64,000 nucleotides of DNA from the NCBI GenBank assembly GCA_029780695.1, contig JAKOYD010000167.1, positions 28,386 through 92,385 on the forward strand, read 5' to 3'. The notes beneath the pieces are model-generated. The model saw only the letters and a list, made by a program, of their open reading frames with translations. It was not told where the DNA came from and made no database searches. A program made the position numbers and the translations under genes. Below, piece by piece: positions 56,130 to 64,000 of this stretch; positions within the stretch are counted from its first letter, which is position 1; each line of letters begins with the position of its first letter. This DNA comes from Pseudomonadota bacterium. Lineage in GTDB: Bacteria > Pseudomonadota > Gammaproteobacteria > Burkholderiales > Burkholderiaceae_C.

Positions 56130-56346
56130 GTTTGTGGCCGAATCGCGCGCCAGCGCTTTGCAGAATTGCGGTGTACGCTATCAATTTGAGAGTATGACAA
56201 GCCTGCGACCATGCGGTATTCGCCCCTTCCCCCACTGGGGGAAGGCAGGGATGGGGGCCGCCCCGTTTGCACCGGCAACGGTGTAGCCCCCACCCCTGCC
56301 CTCCCCCAGCGGGGGAGGGAGTCACAGCCACCCGAAGCCGCGCTCG
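56130..56346. repeat. Spacer with dispersed repeat
   Basis: 56222-56322 matches the repeat in recG (44458-44560) and shows inverted CCCC/GGGG-rich arms. It lies between the MscS gene and the zinc-ribbon gene, which converge. No gene is seen. Confidence 0.75.
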
Positions 56347-57396
56347 CTACGCCCCTGACCCTGCCCCTGCCCCCGCCCCGCACGCATGGCAATAGCGCGC
56401 AAAGGCGTTCTTGCGCGTGCTGCAGTGCCCACAGCGGTCGAACAGGCCGATGCCGCAGTGCGGGCAGAAGTCGATCTCGGGGTTTTTCAGGTCCACGGTG
56501 CGCTCGCAACCCGGGCACACGCCCTTGGCCATGCGCGCCAGCGCGGTGTCGTAGCCCAGCTCGGCACGGCGCTGCACGTCGGGCTGCGCCTCGACGGCGC
56601 GCTGGCGTTCCAGGTAGTTCTGCAGCGCCACGATGGCCCAGCGCCCGACCAGCAGCGTCAGCACGATACCGACGATATAGCGCACGTAGCCGCCATAACT
56701 GGGCAGGTACGGCACCAATTCGACGAAGAAGGCGAACAGCGCGAAGAAGATGAAGCCCCACACGAACGGCCACCAGCGGCTTTGCCGGTGGCGCCTGAAG
56801 AGCCAGCCCGCCACGCCCAGCAGCGGCAGCGTTAGCGCCAGGCGGTAGCCGAACACGCGCAGTTCCTGCGCGCGCAGCGCCTGCGTGTAGGCGCCTTGCG
56901 CGGCCTGCTCCAGGTCGGCCAGCTGGCGGCGGGCGCGCTCGGCCGACTGCTGCGCGTCCAGCAGCGCCTGCTGCTGGCGCTCGACCTCGGCGCGGGCGTT
57001 GCGTTCGCGCGCCTGCACGTCGTCCAGCGCCTTGGTGCGGGCGATGACTTCCGGGTCCTGCTCGGCGCGCTCGGTCGCGCGGCGGGTGGCGATCCAGTTG
57101 GCAAAGCCCTGGCGCTGCGTGCTCACGTCGGACTGCGCCACCTGCAGCTTCAGGCGCGCCTGCTCCAGCGCGTCGCCCACCTCGCGCGCGCGGCGCTCGC
57201 CGGCGGTCACGGTGGCGCGTGCCGACTCGGCCGCGCCCGGCGGCATGAAGTCGTCCAGCGTGCGCACCGCCTCCACCTTGGGCAGGTCGCCCACGATGGT
57301 GCTGCCCAGGCCGATCAGAAAGCCCGCGAACACGATGGCGACCAGCCACAGGCCGCGCTGAAACCATTTCTCGGACCACCGAAGTGCCTTGCTCAT
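56347..57396 (-). CDS. Membrane protein with coiled coil and double zinc ribbon
   Basis: A 349-residue protein. An N-terminal membrane helix (WLVAIVFAGFLIGLGSTIV) is followed by a coiled coil (about 60-180; ARAEVERQQQALLDAQQSAE), three or more membrane helices (about 190-270) and a C-terminal zinc-ribbon pair: CPGC..CPHC and CGHC..CHAC. The coiled coil should be periplasmic and the zinc ribbon cytoplasmic. I do not know the function; some relatives are labelled serine endopeptidase with no catalytic motif visible here. Confidence 0.8.
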   Translation of the reverse strand: MSKALRWSEKWFQRGLWLVAIVFAGFLIGLGSTIVGDLPKVEAVRTLDDFMPPGAAESARATVTAGERRAREVGDALEQARLKLQVAQSDVSTQRQGFANWIATRRATERAEQDPEVIARTKALDDVQARERNARAEVERQQQALLDAQQSAERARRQLADLEQAAQGAYTQALRAQELRVFGYRLALTLPLLGVAGWLFRRHRQSRWWPFVWGFIFFALFAFFVELVPYLPSYGGYVRYIVGIVLTLLVGRWAIVALQNYLERQRAVEAQPDVQRRAELGYDTALARMAKGVCPGCERTVDLKNPEIDFCPHCGIGLFDRCGHCSTRKNAFARYCHACGAGAGAGSGA

Positions 57397-57656
57397 GGCC
57401 TGCTCCTCATTTCGACAACTACCAATTTCATAGCTGATCGCGCTGGTAAATCAAGCGCTGCAACCCCATTTCATTATGAACCGCGTGCCAGACCCGAGGC
57501 GCCCGGCCTGGCCCTGGCGCCACGACGGGCGAAAGCACGGTACATGCGTGGCGAGTGTGGGCGCCCGCCGCCCGGCCACGACGTCAAATGGCGCGGGGTG
57601 CCATGGGGCGGGCCTTCAGGTATCGCCGGGCAATACCGACGCCGGCGCGCGGCGCC
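57397..57656. other. Intergenic region before the DUF2218 group
   Basis: 260 bases between the zinc-ribbon gene and a two-gene minus-strand group. 57420-57465 holds a copy of the dispersed ATAGC/AAGCGC repeat. Otherwise no gene, promoter or terminator is recognised. Confidence 0.4.
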
Positions 57657-58115
57657 TCAGTCGCGGCACTGAATGCCGCTCAGGCCGCCGTGGTGCAGCA
57701 GCTCGCGCAGGATCACCAGGCGCGCCGCGCTGGGCGCGTCCACCGGCAGCGCGTCCTGCGCGGCGGGCCGGCCGGCGGCGCGGGCCGCCAGGCGGTTGAA
57801 CAGCGCCTCGACGGCGTCAATGCCGAGCCAGCCGCCGGCATCGACACCGGCATGGCGCGCCAGCGCGTGCAGCGCTGCGTCGCGCGTGGCCAGGCGCGCG
57901 CCGGCGCCCAGGTGCGTGCGCGCACCCATCACCGCGTCTTCAACGCGCTCGATGGCGTGCTCGATCTGCAGCGGCGTCGGCGGCTCGCCCGCCAGCAGCG
58001 TGGCGTGGCCGAAAGGCAGCGCCAGCTCATGAACGTTCTGGGCCGACAGCGCAGGCTGGATCAGCGCAACACGCTCCTGAATCAGAAGCAGCCACGACGG
58101 CGCGGCGGCGCTCAT
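57657..58115 (-). CDS. Hypothetical protein following DUF2218 gene
   Basis: A 152-residue helical protein (ALSAQNVHELALPFGHATLL; LQIEHAIERVEDAVMGARTH), Ala/Leu-rich. It starts in an ATGA overlap with the DUF2218 gene, hence co-translated. I do not recognise the family. Its end reads LRELLHHGGLSGIQCRD. Confidence 0.6.
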   Translation of the reverse strand: MSAAAPSWLLLIQERVALIQPALSAQNVHELALPFGHATLLAGEPPTPLQIEHAIERVEDAVMGARTHLGAGARLATRDAALHALARHAGVDAGGWLGIDAVEALFNRLAARAAGRPAAQDALPVDAPSAARLVILRELLHHGGLSGIQCRD

Positions 58116-58399
58116 GCCGCGCTGCGCGACCAGTTCCAGACGTAGGTTTCGCCGCGCGCCATGCGCTGCGCGTGCTCGGCCACGACCTGCTCGAAGCGCG
58201 CCATGTCGGCGTCTGGCGTGCCTTCCAGGCGCACGTCGAGGCGGCCATCGCCCGCTTTCAGCAGGCACTGACCCATCGGCAATTCGATGCGACCCTGCGC
58301 GTCGTCGTAGCTCACCGGAAACTTGTGGCCCCAATGCTTGCACAGCCGCAGGATGATGCGCGCGGGTTCGACCGTGGTGATGGTGGTGGTGGAAACCAT
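58112..58399 (-). CDS. DUF2218 protein
   Basis: A 95-residue protein of the DUF2218 family: RIILRLCKHWGHKFPVSYDD, LPMGQCLLKAGDGRLDVRLE and a C-terminal YVWNWS. DUF2218 proteins often sit near siderophore or metal genes, and their function is unknown. It has a downstream partner by 4-base overlap. Confidence 0.85.
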   Translation of the reverse strand: MVSTTTITTVEPARIILRLCKHWGHKFPVSYDDAQGRIELPMGQCLLKAGDGRLDVRLEGTPDADMARFEQVVAEHAQRMARGETYVWNWSRSAA

Positions 58400-58472
58400 G
58401 ACTGGATTGCTCCTGAATCAATAGCCGCCCGCGCTTGATGGGCAAGCGCTGGCGGCCTAAAACATCAAAATC
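58400..58472. repeat. Dispersed ATAGC/CAAGCGC repeat copy
   Basis: 58418-58460 reads ATCAATAGCC, then GCGCTTGATGGGCAAGCGC (a perfect hairpin), among the cleanest copies of the family. Confidence 0.85.
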
Positions 58473-59294
58473 TCAATCGAAGCGGAAGGCCGAGATGTCG
58501 ACCGCCATCACGCGGTCGGTGAACACCTTGGCGCCGCGGCTGTCGCCCGCCGCGCCGGCCACCACGTGCAGCGGCAGCAGGTGTTCTTCGGCGCGCGGCG
58601 GGTGCGACAGTCGGCCGGCCGGGCCGCTGGCGGTGGCCCAGTCGGCCAGGCGCGCGTTGCGTTCGGCGGCGGGCAGCGCCACGGTCTCGCCCAGCCAGCG
58701 GTCGAACTCGGCCGCCACCGGCGTCGAGCGTGGGTCGCCATAGCCGCGCATGTGGTGGTAGCTCATGCCGCTGCCGACGATCAGCACGCCTTCGCCCCGC
58801 AGCGGCGCCAGGGCTTGGCCGAGCCGGATGTGCTCGGCCGCGTCCAGGCTTTGCAGCAGCGACAGTTGCAGCACCGGGATGTCGGCGTCGGGGAAAGCGA
58901 CCTTGAGCGGGATGAACGTGCCGTGGTCGTAGCCGCGCGCGCCATCTTGCTGCGGCGCAAAGCCAGCGCCCGCCAGCAGGCCGCTCACGCGATCGGCCAG
59001 CGCGGGTGCGCCGGGCGCGGGGTACGTCAGCTCGTAGGTGTGCGGCGGAAAGCCGTAATAGTCGAACAGCATGCCGGGCTGCGCGGCGCTGCTCATGCTG
59101 GGCTGCGGCGCCAACCAGTGCGCCGTCACCAGCAGGATGGCCTTGGGCTTGGCCGGCAGGCTGGCCGGAATGCCGCGCAGGTAGGCGGCGGTGTTGTCCC
59201 AGGCATCGGCGGGGTTCCAGTCCATGAAAAAGCAGGGGCCGGCGCCGTGCGGGATGAAGATCGTGGGTTGGCGGGGGGTGGAGGGGGTGGTCAT
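58473..59294 (-). CDS. DODA-type extradiol ring-opening dioxygenase (YgiD-like)
   Basis: A 273-residue LigB-superfamily dioxygenase. Conserved: TIFIPHGAGPCFFMDWNPAD (first His), KAILLVTAHW (second His), GYDHGTFIPLKVAFPDADIP (third His; H-G-T-F) and LIVGSGMSYHHMRG. These ligate Fe(II) or Zn(II). Substrate is probably a catechol-type phenol (DOPA in plant relatives), unknown here. Faces away from the PAS gene, with a 189-base spacer. Confidence 0.9.
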   Translation of the reverse strand: MTTPSTPRQPTIFIPHGAGPCFFMDWNPADAWDNTAAYLRGIPASLPAKPKAILLVTAHWLAPQPSMSSAAQPGMLFDYYGFPPHTYELTYPAPGAPALADRVSGLLAGAGFAPQQDGARGYDHGTFIPLKVAFPDADIPVLQLSLLQSLDAAEHIRLGQALAPLRGEGVLIVGSGMSYHHMRGYGDPRSTPVAAEFDRWLGETVALPAAERNARLADWATASGPAGRLSHPPRAEEHLLPLHVVAGAAGDSRGAKVFTDRVMAVDISAFRFD

Positions 59295-59483
59295 GATGAA
59301 ACGCAGTTTGCACCGTGCCCGCGCGTTATCAAGCGCGGCGGATTCACGACGTCATTCAAAAACGCTGAACCCCCGCCGCGCCTTGACCCTGTGCCGTGTG
59401 CTGGCGTTGCGCCCCTGGCTGGCAGGCCCGCCGCCGCGCGGGCACGATGCAAGGCACCGCACAGCCCCAGCTTGGCCGCCCTC
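59295..59483. other. Divergent spacer between dioxygenase and PAS genes
   Basis: 189 bases without a gene. It must hold promoters for both neighbours. I see no clear -35/-10 pair. Confidence 0.4.
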
Positions 59484-59936
59484 ATGACACCCGATGCCTC
59501 GCCTTCGCCCGCCAGCGCCGCGCCCTGGCGCCACATCCTGGCCGACACGCCAGACGCGCTCATCTTTGCCGACACGCAGGGCGTGATTCGCGCCTGGAAC
59601 GCTGGCGCCGAGACGGTGTTTGGCTACGGCGCCGTCGAGGCGCTGGGCCAAAGCCTGGACCTGATCATCCCCGAGCGGCTGCGCGCCGCGCACTGGCTGG
59701 GCTTCAACCGCGCCATGGCGCGCGGCACCACCAGCCACGGCGCCGAAGTGCGCACCACGCGCGGCGCCCACAAGGACGGCCGCACGCTGTACGTGGACAT
59801 GAGCTTTGGGGTGGTCAGGGACGACAGCGGCACCGTGCTGGGATCGGTCGCCATGGCGCGCGACGTGACCACGCGGCATTTGCTCGCCAAGGCGTCCACC
59901 GCCGCGCCGCCCGGTGGAGATCATCAAAAATCATAG
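59484..59936 (+). CDS. Single-PAS-domain protein
   Basis: A 150-residue protein consisting of one PAS domain: ADTPDALIFADTQGVIRAWN, AGAETVFGYGAVEALGQSLD and SFGVVRDDSGTVLGSVAMAR. No kinase, GGDEF or regulator domain follows, and it has no membrane segment. It could bind a small ligand or a partner protein. Its last residues (DHQKS) and stop codon fall in a copy of the dispersed repeat, so the original C-terminus may be replaced. Confidence 0.82.
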   Translation: MTPDASPSPASAAPWRHILADTPDALIFADTQGVIRAWNAGAETVFGYGAVEALGQSLDLIIPERLRAAHWLGFNRAMARGTTSHGAEVRTTRGAHKDGRTLYVDMSFGVVRDDSGTVLGSVAMARDVTTRHLLAKASTAAPPGGDHQKS

Positions 59937-59970
59937 CTGCTGGCGCTTGTCTGGCAAGCGCTGGCGCCGG
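59926..59970. repeat. Dispersed ATAGC/CAAGCGC repeat copy
   Basis: Contains AAAAATCATAGCTGCTGG then GCGCTTG-TCTGG-CAAGCGC, the cleanest full copy seen. It supplies the stop of the PAS gene. Confidence 0.85.
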
Positions 59971-59988
59971 ATTCTTCACTGAAGCTCG

Positions 59989-62796
59989 TCAGCGTGCCAG
60001 CAGGGCCGCCACGCGCTCGTGCAGCGCCGCCGGCGTCACCTGCTCGGGCGCCACCGCCTCGCCCACGTTCAGGCCCACGCGGTTGAACAGGCCGCGCCGA
60101 AACGGCCGCACCATGGCGCCTTCTTTTTCGATGCGGCTGAAGTAAGAGCCCCACAGGTTGGTCAGCGCCATCGGCACCACGGGCACCTGCAGGCCGTCGG
60201 CTTGCGCGCATTCCAGGATCTTCATGATGCCGCCCTTGAACGGCTGCAGTTGGCCGTCGCGCGTGATGCCGCCTTCGGGGAAGATGCCGAGCAAGTCGCC
60301 CTCGCGCAGCACCTGGGCGGCCTGGTCGAAGGCGCGCTGATAGGCTTCGGGGTCTTCCTTTTGCGGCGCCACGGGGATCGCCTTGGCCAACTTGAACAGC
60401 CAGCCCAGCAGCGGCACCTTGAAGATGCGGTGGTCCATCAAGAAGCGGATCGGGCGCGGGCTGGCGGCCATCAGCAGCACGGCGTCGACGAAGCTGACGT
60501 GGTTGGCCACCAGCACGGCCGGGCCGTCGGTGGGAATGTGCGCCTCGCCCGTGACGCGGTAGCGGTACACCAGCCGCGACAGCACCCAGGCGACAAAGCG
60601 CAGCAGGTATTCCGGCACCAGCATGAAGATGTAGAACGCCACCACCGCGTTGGCCAGCCCGACGACGAGGAAGATCTGCGGGATGCTGAAGCCCGCGTGC
60701 AGCAGCGCGGCGGCCACGCCGGCGCTGGCGATCATGAACAGCGCGTTCAGGATGTTGTTGGCGGCGATGATGCGTGCGCGGTGCGTGGGCGCGCTGCGCA
60801 GCTGGATCAGCGCGTACATCGGCACGCTGTACAGGCCCGCGAACAGCGCCAGCAGCGCCAGGTCGGCCATCACGCGCCAGTGCCCCGGCTGCGCCAGAAA
60901 GCTGCCCAGCGTGTGCCCGGCGTGCGGCGGCAGCCCGCGCGAGGCGAAGTACAGATCGACCGCGAACACCGTCATGCCGATGGCGCCCACCGGCACCAGG
61001 CCGATCTCGACGTGGCGGTGCGACAGTTTTTCGCACAGCAGCGAACCGGTGCCGATGCCGACCGAGAACACCACCAGCAGCAGCGAGGCCACGTGCTCGT
61101 TGCCGTGCAGCACCTCCTTGGCGAAGGCCGGAAAGTTGGACAGGAACACGGCGCCAAAGAACCACATCCACGAGATGCCCAGCATGGAGCGGAACACCAC
61201 CACGTTGCCGTGCGCCAGCTTGAGGTTGCGCCAGGTTTCGCTGATGGGGTTCCAGTTGATGTGCAGGCCGGGGTCGGTGGCCGGCGCGCGCGGGATGAAC
61301 TGCGCCACCGCCCGGCCCGCCAGCGCCAGCACCATGCAGGCCACCGCCACCGTGGCGTGCCCCACGCCGGGAATCGCCACCAGCAGCCCGCCCACCACGT
61401 TGCCCAGCAGGATGGCGACAAACGTCCCCATCTCGACCATGCCGTTGCCGCCGGTCAGTTCGCGCTCGTTCAAAACCTGCGGCAGGTAGGCAAACTTCAC
61501 CGGCCCGAACAGCGTGGAATGCAGCCCCATCAAGAACACGCAGCCCAGCAGCACCGGCACGCTGGCGGCCAGGAAGGCCCACGCGGCCAGCGCCATGATG
61601 GCGATCTCCAGGTTCTTGACGAAGCGGATCATGCGCGTCTTCTCGAACTTGTCGGTCAACTGGCCGCTGGTGGCCGAAAACAGCAGAAACGGCAGGATGA
61701 ACAGCGCACCAATCACCAGCCCCGCCATGGCCGGCGGCAGCCAGCCAACGCTGAGCTGGTAGGTCACCATCACGGTGAAGGCGAACTTGAACAGGTTGTC
61801 GTTGGCCGCGCCGGCAAACTGCGTCCAGAAAAACGGTGCAAAGCGGCGCTGGCGCAGCAGCGCGAACTGATCGGGCACGGGGTGCGCGGGCGCGTCGGGC
61901 GCCATGGCGCCGGGGGGTTGGCTCATGTCGGAAAGCTCTGCAATGCCCGCGGCGGCGCGGCGGTGTGCCGATTGTGCGGCCAGCGCGGCCCGCGCGCGCG
62001 GGGCGGCGGCGCATTGCAGCGCCCGCACCACGGGCCAGGCGGCCAGCGCGGCCACCAGGTGCTTGGCGGTGTGGCCGCTGATGGCGTGCTGCGTCAGGGC
62101 AAAAACCGGCGCGTCGGCCAGCTCCAGCAGCTTGGCCAGGGCATAGAGCGCAATCACGCCGATGATGGAAAACCCCAGCGCGCGCGGCCGTGGCCGGCGC
62201 AGCGCCAGTGTCGCCAGCGCCAGCAGACCGCCGGCCTGCAGCACGACCCAGGGCGTCATGTTGCCGGCCCGCCAGTCGATCAGCGCCGCGCCAGGTGCGG
62301 CCACGGCCAGCGCCGCCGCCAGGGCCAGGCCGGCGCGCGCGCTCACGCGGTCGGCCGCGGCCAGCCCCAGCAAGCCGGCAAAGGCCAGGCCCATGCCAGC
62401 GCGGTCGAGGCACAGGCCGGCAGGCCCGGGCGCCAGGTGGTAGACGGCCGAACCGGCCGTGGTGGCCACCAGCCCGATGAAGAACAACGCCGCCAGCCGC
62501 CGCTGGGCCGCGCCAAGGCGCGCGGCCGGCACGCGGCCCAACCGCAGCCAGCCCCACGCGCCCATGACCGCGAAGGGCAGATTGCTCAACACGTCCAGCG
62601 CGTGCGGCAGGCCCGCCAATGCACGCTGGTCGGCAAAGTCGTGGTAACGGGCGGGCAGCCCGGTTGCGGGCAGCCACGCCGCCAGCAGCACCAGCAACGC
62701 GGTGGCCACCAGCAGCGCGCCCTCGGCGCGGTGTGGGGACAGTGCGGCGTCGACGCGCGGGTCGATCCAGCGGCAAGAAGTGGCAGTAAGGCGCAT
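59989..62796 (-). CDS. CREST-like membrane hydrolase fused to LplT-Aas-like flippase/acyltransferase
   Basis: One open frame of 935 residues. Residues 1-about 265 resemble the CREST/alkaline ceramidase superfamily: LSNLPF (Ser in second helix), SAVYHLAPGPAGLCLDRAGM (His and Asp) and H242TAKH246 (HxxxH). Residues about 300-690 are an MFS permease (RQRRFAPFFWTQFAGAANDN; FVKNLEIAIMALAAW), as in LplT. Residues about 710-935 are a glycerolipid acyltransferase with NH766VSFVD771 (HxxxxD) and FPEGGITRDGQLQPFKGG. An internal ATG at 61926 (MSQPPGAM) would give a standard 645-residue LplT-Aas-like protein, so two genes in one frame cannot be excluded. Lipid remodelling is inferred. Confidence 0.75.
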   Translation of the reverse strand: MRLTATSCRWIDPRVDAALSPHRAEGALLVATALLVLLAAWLPATGLPARYHDFADQRALAGLPHALDVLSNLPFAVMGAWGWLRLGRVPAARLGAAQRRLAALFFIGLVATTAGSAVYHLAPGPAGLCLDRAGMGLAFAGLLGLAAADRVSARAGLALAAALAVAAPGAALIDWRAGNMTPWVVLQAGGLLALATLALRRPRPRALGFSIIGVIALYALAKLLELADAPVFALTQHAISGHTAKHLVAALAAWPVVRALQCAAAPRARAALAAQSAHRRAAAGIAELSDMSQPPGAMAPDAPAHPVPDQFALLRQRRFAPFFWTQFAGAANDNLFKFAFTVMVTYQLSVGWLPPAMAGLVIGALFILPFLLFSATSGQLTDKFEKTRMIRFVKNLEIAIMALAAWAFLAASVPVLLGCVFLMGLHSTLFGPVKFAYLPQVLNERELTGGNGMVEMGTFVAILLGNVVGGLLVAIPGVGHATVAVACMVLALAGRAVAQFIPRAPATDPGLHINWNPISETWRNLKLAHGNVVVFRSMLGISWMWFFGAVFLSNFPAFAKEVLHGNEHVASLLLVVFSVGIGTGSLLCEKLSHRHVEIGLVPVGAIGMTVFAVDLYFASRGLPPHAGHTLGSFLAQPGHWRVMADLALLALFAGLYSVPMYALIQLRSAPTHRARIIAANNILNALFMIASAGVAAALLHAGFSIPQIFLVVGLANAVVAFYIFMLVPEYLLRFVAWVLSRLVYRYRVTGEAHIPTDGPAVLVANHVSFVDAVLLMAASPRPIRFLMDHRIFKVPLLGWLFKLAKAIPVAPQKEDPEAYQRAFDQAAQVLREGDLLGIFPEGGITRDGQLQPFKGGIMKILECAQADGLQVPVVPMALTNLWGSYFSRIEKEGAMVRPFRRGLFNRVGLNVGEAVAPEQVTPAALHERVAALLAR

Positions 62797-62992
62797 GGGC
62801 GTGCTGGCGGGGTGAAAGGACGATGGCCGCACTCTGGCGGGCGCGCGCCGCGGTCGCGGCCGGTTTGCGCGCGCGTGCCTTGCGCGTGCGCGCCCGGTAC
62901 CGTCTGGCAATACCCGCCGCCGACCCATGGCGCTGGCCTGGCCCAACAAGCGCCGCCGCGCGCCCCACGCGCCCGGTTTAGAGTGGCGCCCC
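62797..62992. other. Divergent spacer before XRE regulator
   Basis: 196 bases between the divergent fusion gene and the XRE regulator. GC-rich; no palindrome or promoter stands out. Confidence 0.35.
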
Positions 62993-63724
62993 ATGAGCAC
63001 CACCGCCGACCTCGTCACCGCGCTGAAGAAAGAGCTGAAGGCCGCGCACATGACCTACGCCGACCTGGCGCGCGAACTGGGCATGGCTGAAAGCAGCGTC
63101 AAGCGCATGCTGGCGCGCGGCGACATGCCGCTGTCGCGCATCGACGCCATCTGCCGCGCGCTGAAGATCGACTTTGCCGAACTGGCGCAGCGCGTGGCCG
63201 ACGCGCAACCGCTGTTGAAGGAACTGACGCTGGAGCAGGAACGCGCCGTCGTCGCCGACGAAAAGCTGCTGCTGGTGGCCACCAACGTGCTCAGCCAGTG
63301 GACGCTGGAGCAGATGACCGCCGCCTACCGGCTGACCGAGGCCGAGGTGGTGAAGTACCTGGCGCAGCTGGACCGCATTGGCGTGATCGAGCTGAAGCCA
63401 CTCAACCGCTATCGGCTGAAGCTGGCCAAGACCTTCCGCTGGCGCCCGCACGGCCCGGTGATGCAGTACGTGCGCGAGCACGCGGTGCTGGACTATTTTT
63501 CAGGCGGCTTCGACGGCCCGGCCGAAGGCCTGCTGCTGGTGCACGGCAGCGTCAGCCGCGCGCTGGCGCCCGCGTTTCTGGAGCGGCTGCAGCGCGTGGC
63601 GCAGGATTTTGCGCAGCAGCACCAGATGGACCAGAAGTTGAAAGACGCCGACCGCGAGGGCTACACCCTGCTGCTGGGCATGCGCCGCTGGGAGTTCGCG
63701 GCTTTTGCGCGCATGCGGCGGTGA
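62993..63724 (+). CDS. XRE-family regulator with extra C-terminal domain
   Basis: A 243-residue protein. The helix-turn-helix occupies about 15-70 (YADLARELGMAESSVKRMLA; ISRIDAICRALK-like: SRIDAICRALKIDFAELAQR). A longer C-terminal part follows (ATNVLSQWTLEQMTAAYRLT; FRWRPHGPVMQYVREHAVLD). Ligand unknown. Divergent from the lipid-gene fusion and possibly its regulator. Confidence 0.85.
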   Translation: MSTTADLVTALKKELKAAHMTYADLARELGMAESSVKRMLARGDMPLSRIDAICRALKIDFAELAQRVADAQPLLKELTLEQERAVVADEKLLLVATNVLSQWTLEQMTAAYRLTEAEVVKYLAQLDRIGVIELKPLNRYRLKLAKTFRWRPHGPVMQYVREHAVLDYFSGGFDGPAEGLLLVHGSVSRALAPAFLERLQRVAQDFAQQHQMDQKLKDADREGYTLLLGMRRWEFAAFARMRR

Positions 63725-63822
63725 GCGGTGAGCGCTGGGCGCCGAGAAACCCCGCGCGGGCGCCAAGCCCCTCGTGGCTTGGCCTTTCAGACACTTCAAA
63801 CCGTCATTCCCGCGAAGGCGCA
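63725..63822. other. Noncoding stretch with a broken GTCATTCCCGCGAAGGCG repeat
   Basis: Contains CCGTCATTCCCGCGAAGGCG (63801-63820), a motif often repeated in proteobacterial genomes, cut short by ACTACTGTCCGGGGAATT, which looks like the end of an insertion sequence or another repeat. No gene is called. Confidence 0.4.
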
Positions 63823-64000
63823 CTACTGTCCGGGGAATTTTTGCTGCCTGCAGCTAAGTTGTTGCGCTGCTTGGCGTAAGGGGCTATACCCCGAGCGCCA
63901 ACTCAATTTCCGCCAAGAAAGCGCAACGTGTTCAGCATAAGCCGGATTCACCAACTCATCCAGCCCATCTCGCGCGGGCAGTTCGATCGCCGCGTAAGCG
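63823..64000 (-). CDS. Possible partial ORF at right edge
   Basis: The minus strand is open from the right edge to a TAG at 63823-63825 (59 residues, start missing). The first part (AYAAIELPARDGLDELVNPA, then YAEHVALSWRKLS) has protein-like composition; the last part (PLRQAAQQLSCRQQKFPGQ) looks like read-through of noncoding sequence. I do not recognise the family. Confidence 0.35.
   Translation of the reverse strand, partial: AYAAIELPARDGLDELVNPAYAEHVALSWRKLSWRSGYSPLRQAAQQLSCRQQKFPGQ

Noticed and set aside
60019..63090. 1023-codon plus-strand open frame opposite the CREST/LplT-Aas gene
   Set aside because: Antisense of a well-supported membrane protein; composition (Gln, His, Arg, Ala) is that of a shadow frame.
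63728..63940. Plus-strand ORF at the right edge
   Set aside because: It lies over a common intergenic repeat and has no protein-like features.

Overview
The window is GC-rich chromosomal DNA from a betaproteobacterium, most likely Burkholderiales and probably Comamonadaceae. Support comes from the spc/alpha ribosomal operon sequences, a Bug-family tripartite receptor, an OxyR with Cys199/Cys208, a NagG/AndAc-type oxygenase, and a dispersed short repeat (ATAGC followed by a GCGCTTG/CAAGCGC hairpin) that I associate with Comamonadaceae.

Layout: 1-4090 holds the end of an AEC transporter, a chalcone-isomerase-like periplasmic protein, rep helicase and a small lipoprotein. 4098-19514 is an integrated, prophage- or satellite-like island in the 3' end of an initiator tRNA-Met gene. 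It is bounded by a 19-bp direct repeat. It has a P4-type integrase beside the tRNA, an AlpA-like regulator, a DnaB/replication module, a Rha/BRO antirepressor overlapping a GIY-YIG protein, a run of tiny overlapping genes, a two-domain toxin-like protein, HigBA, and a macrodomain-like / small protein / Nudix cassette at the far end. No capsid, tail or terminase large-subunit gene is seen.

19496-28462 is the tRNA-fMet gene followed, on the same strand, by rplQ-rpoA-rpsD-rpsK-rpsM-rpmJ-secY-rplO-rpmD-rpsE-rplR-rplF-rpsH-rpsN-rplE-rplX-rplN (transcribed from rplN to the tRNA). A near-consensus promoter lies in front of rplN. The upstream S10 genes are absent, with glpD in their place. 28628-41315 holds glpD, glpK, a divergent GntR / ThDP-enzyme / Bug-receptor / glyoxalase-like group, a MITE, an esterase-like Tat protein, proC, a PilJ-domain protein and ubiA. 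41608-52695 holds a PAP2 phosphatase, oxyR, recG (with repeat-derived in-frame insertions), queA, a salicylate-5-hydroxylase-like oxygenase set with its LysR regulator, a TPR-methyltransferase and tgt. 52805-63724 holds dacB, a BON-MscS channel, a coiled-coil/zinc-ribbon membrane protein, DUF2218, a DODA-type dioxygenase, a PAS protein, a very large ORF joining a CREST-type ceramidase-like membrane domain to an LplT-Aas-like flippase/acyltransferase, and an XRE regulator. The right edge is mostly noncoding with a possible partial ORF.

The two most unusual things are (1) an island carrying both an ADP-ribosyltransferase-like toxin domain and a macrodomain-like plus Nudix cassette, which together could write and erase or consume ADP-ribose, and (2) the uninterrupted CREST + MFS flippase + acyltransferase reading frame. 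All functional calls rest on reading the sequence; no database search was run.
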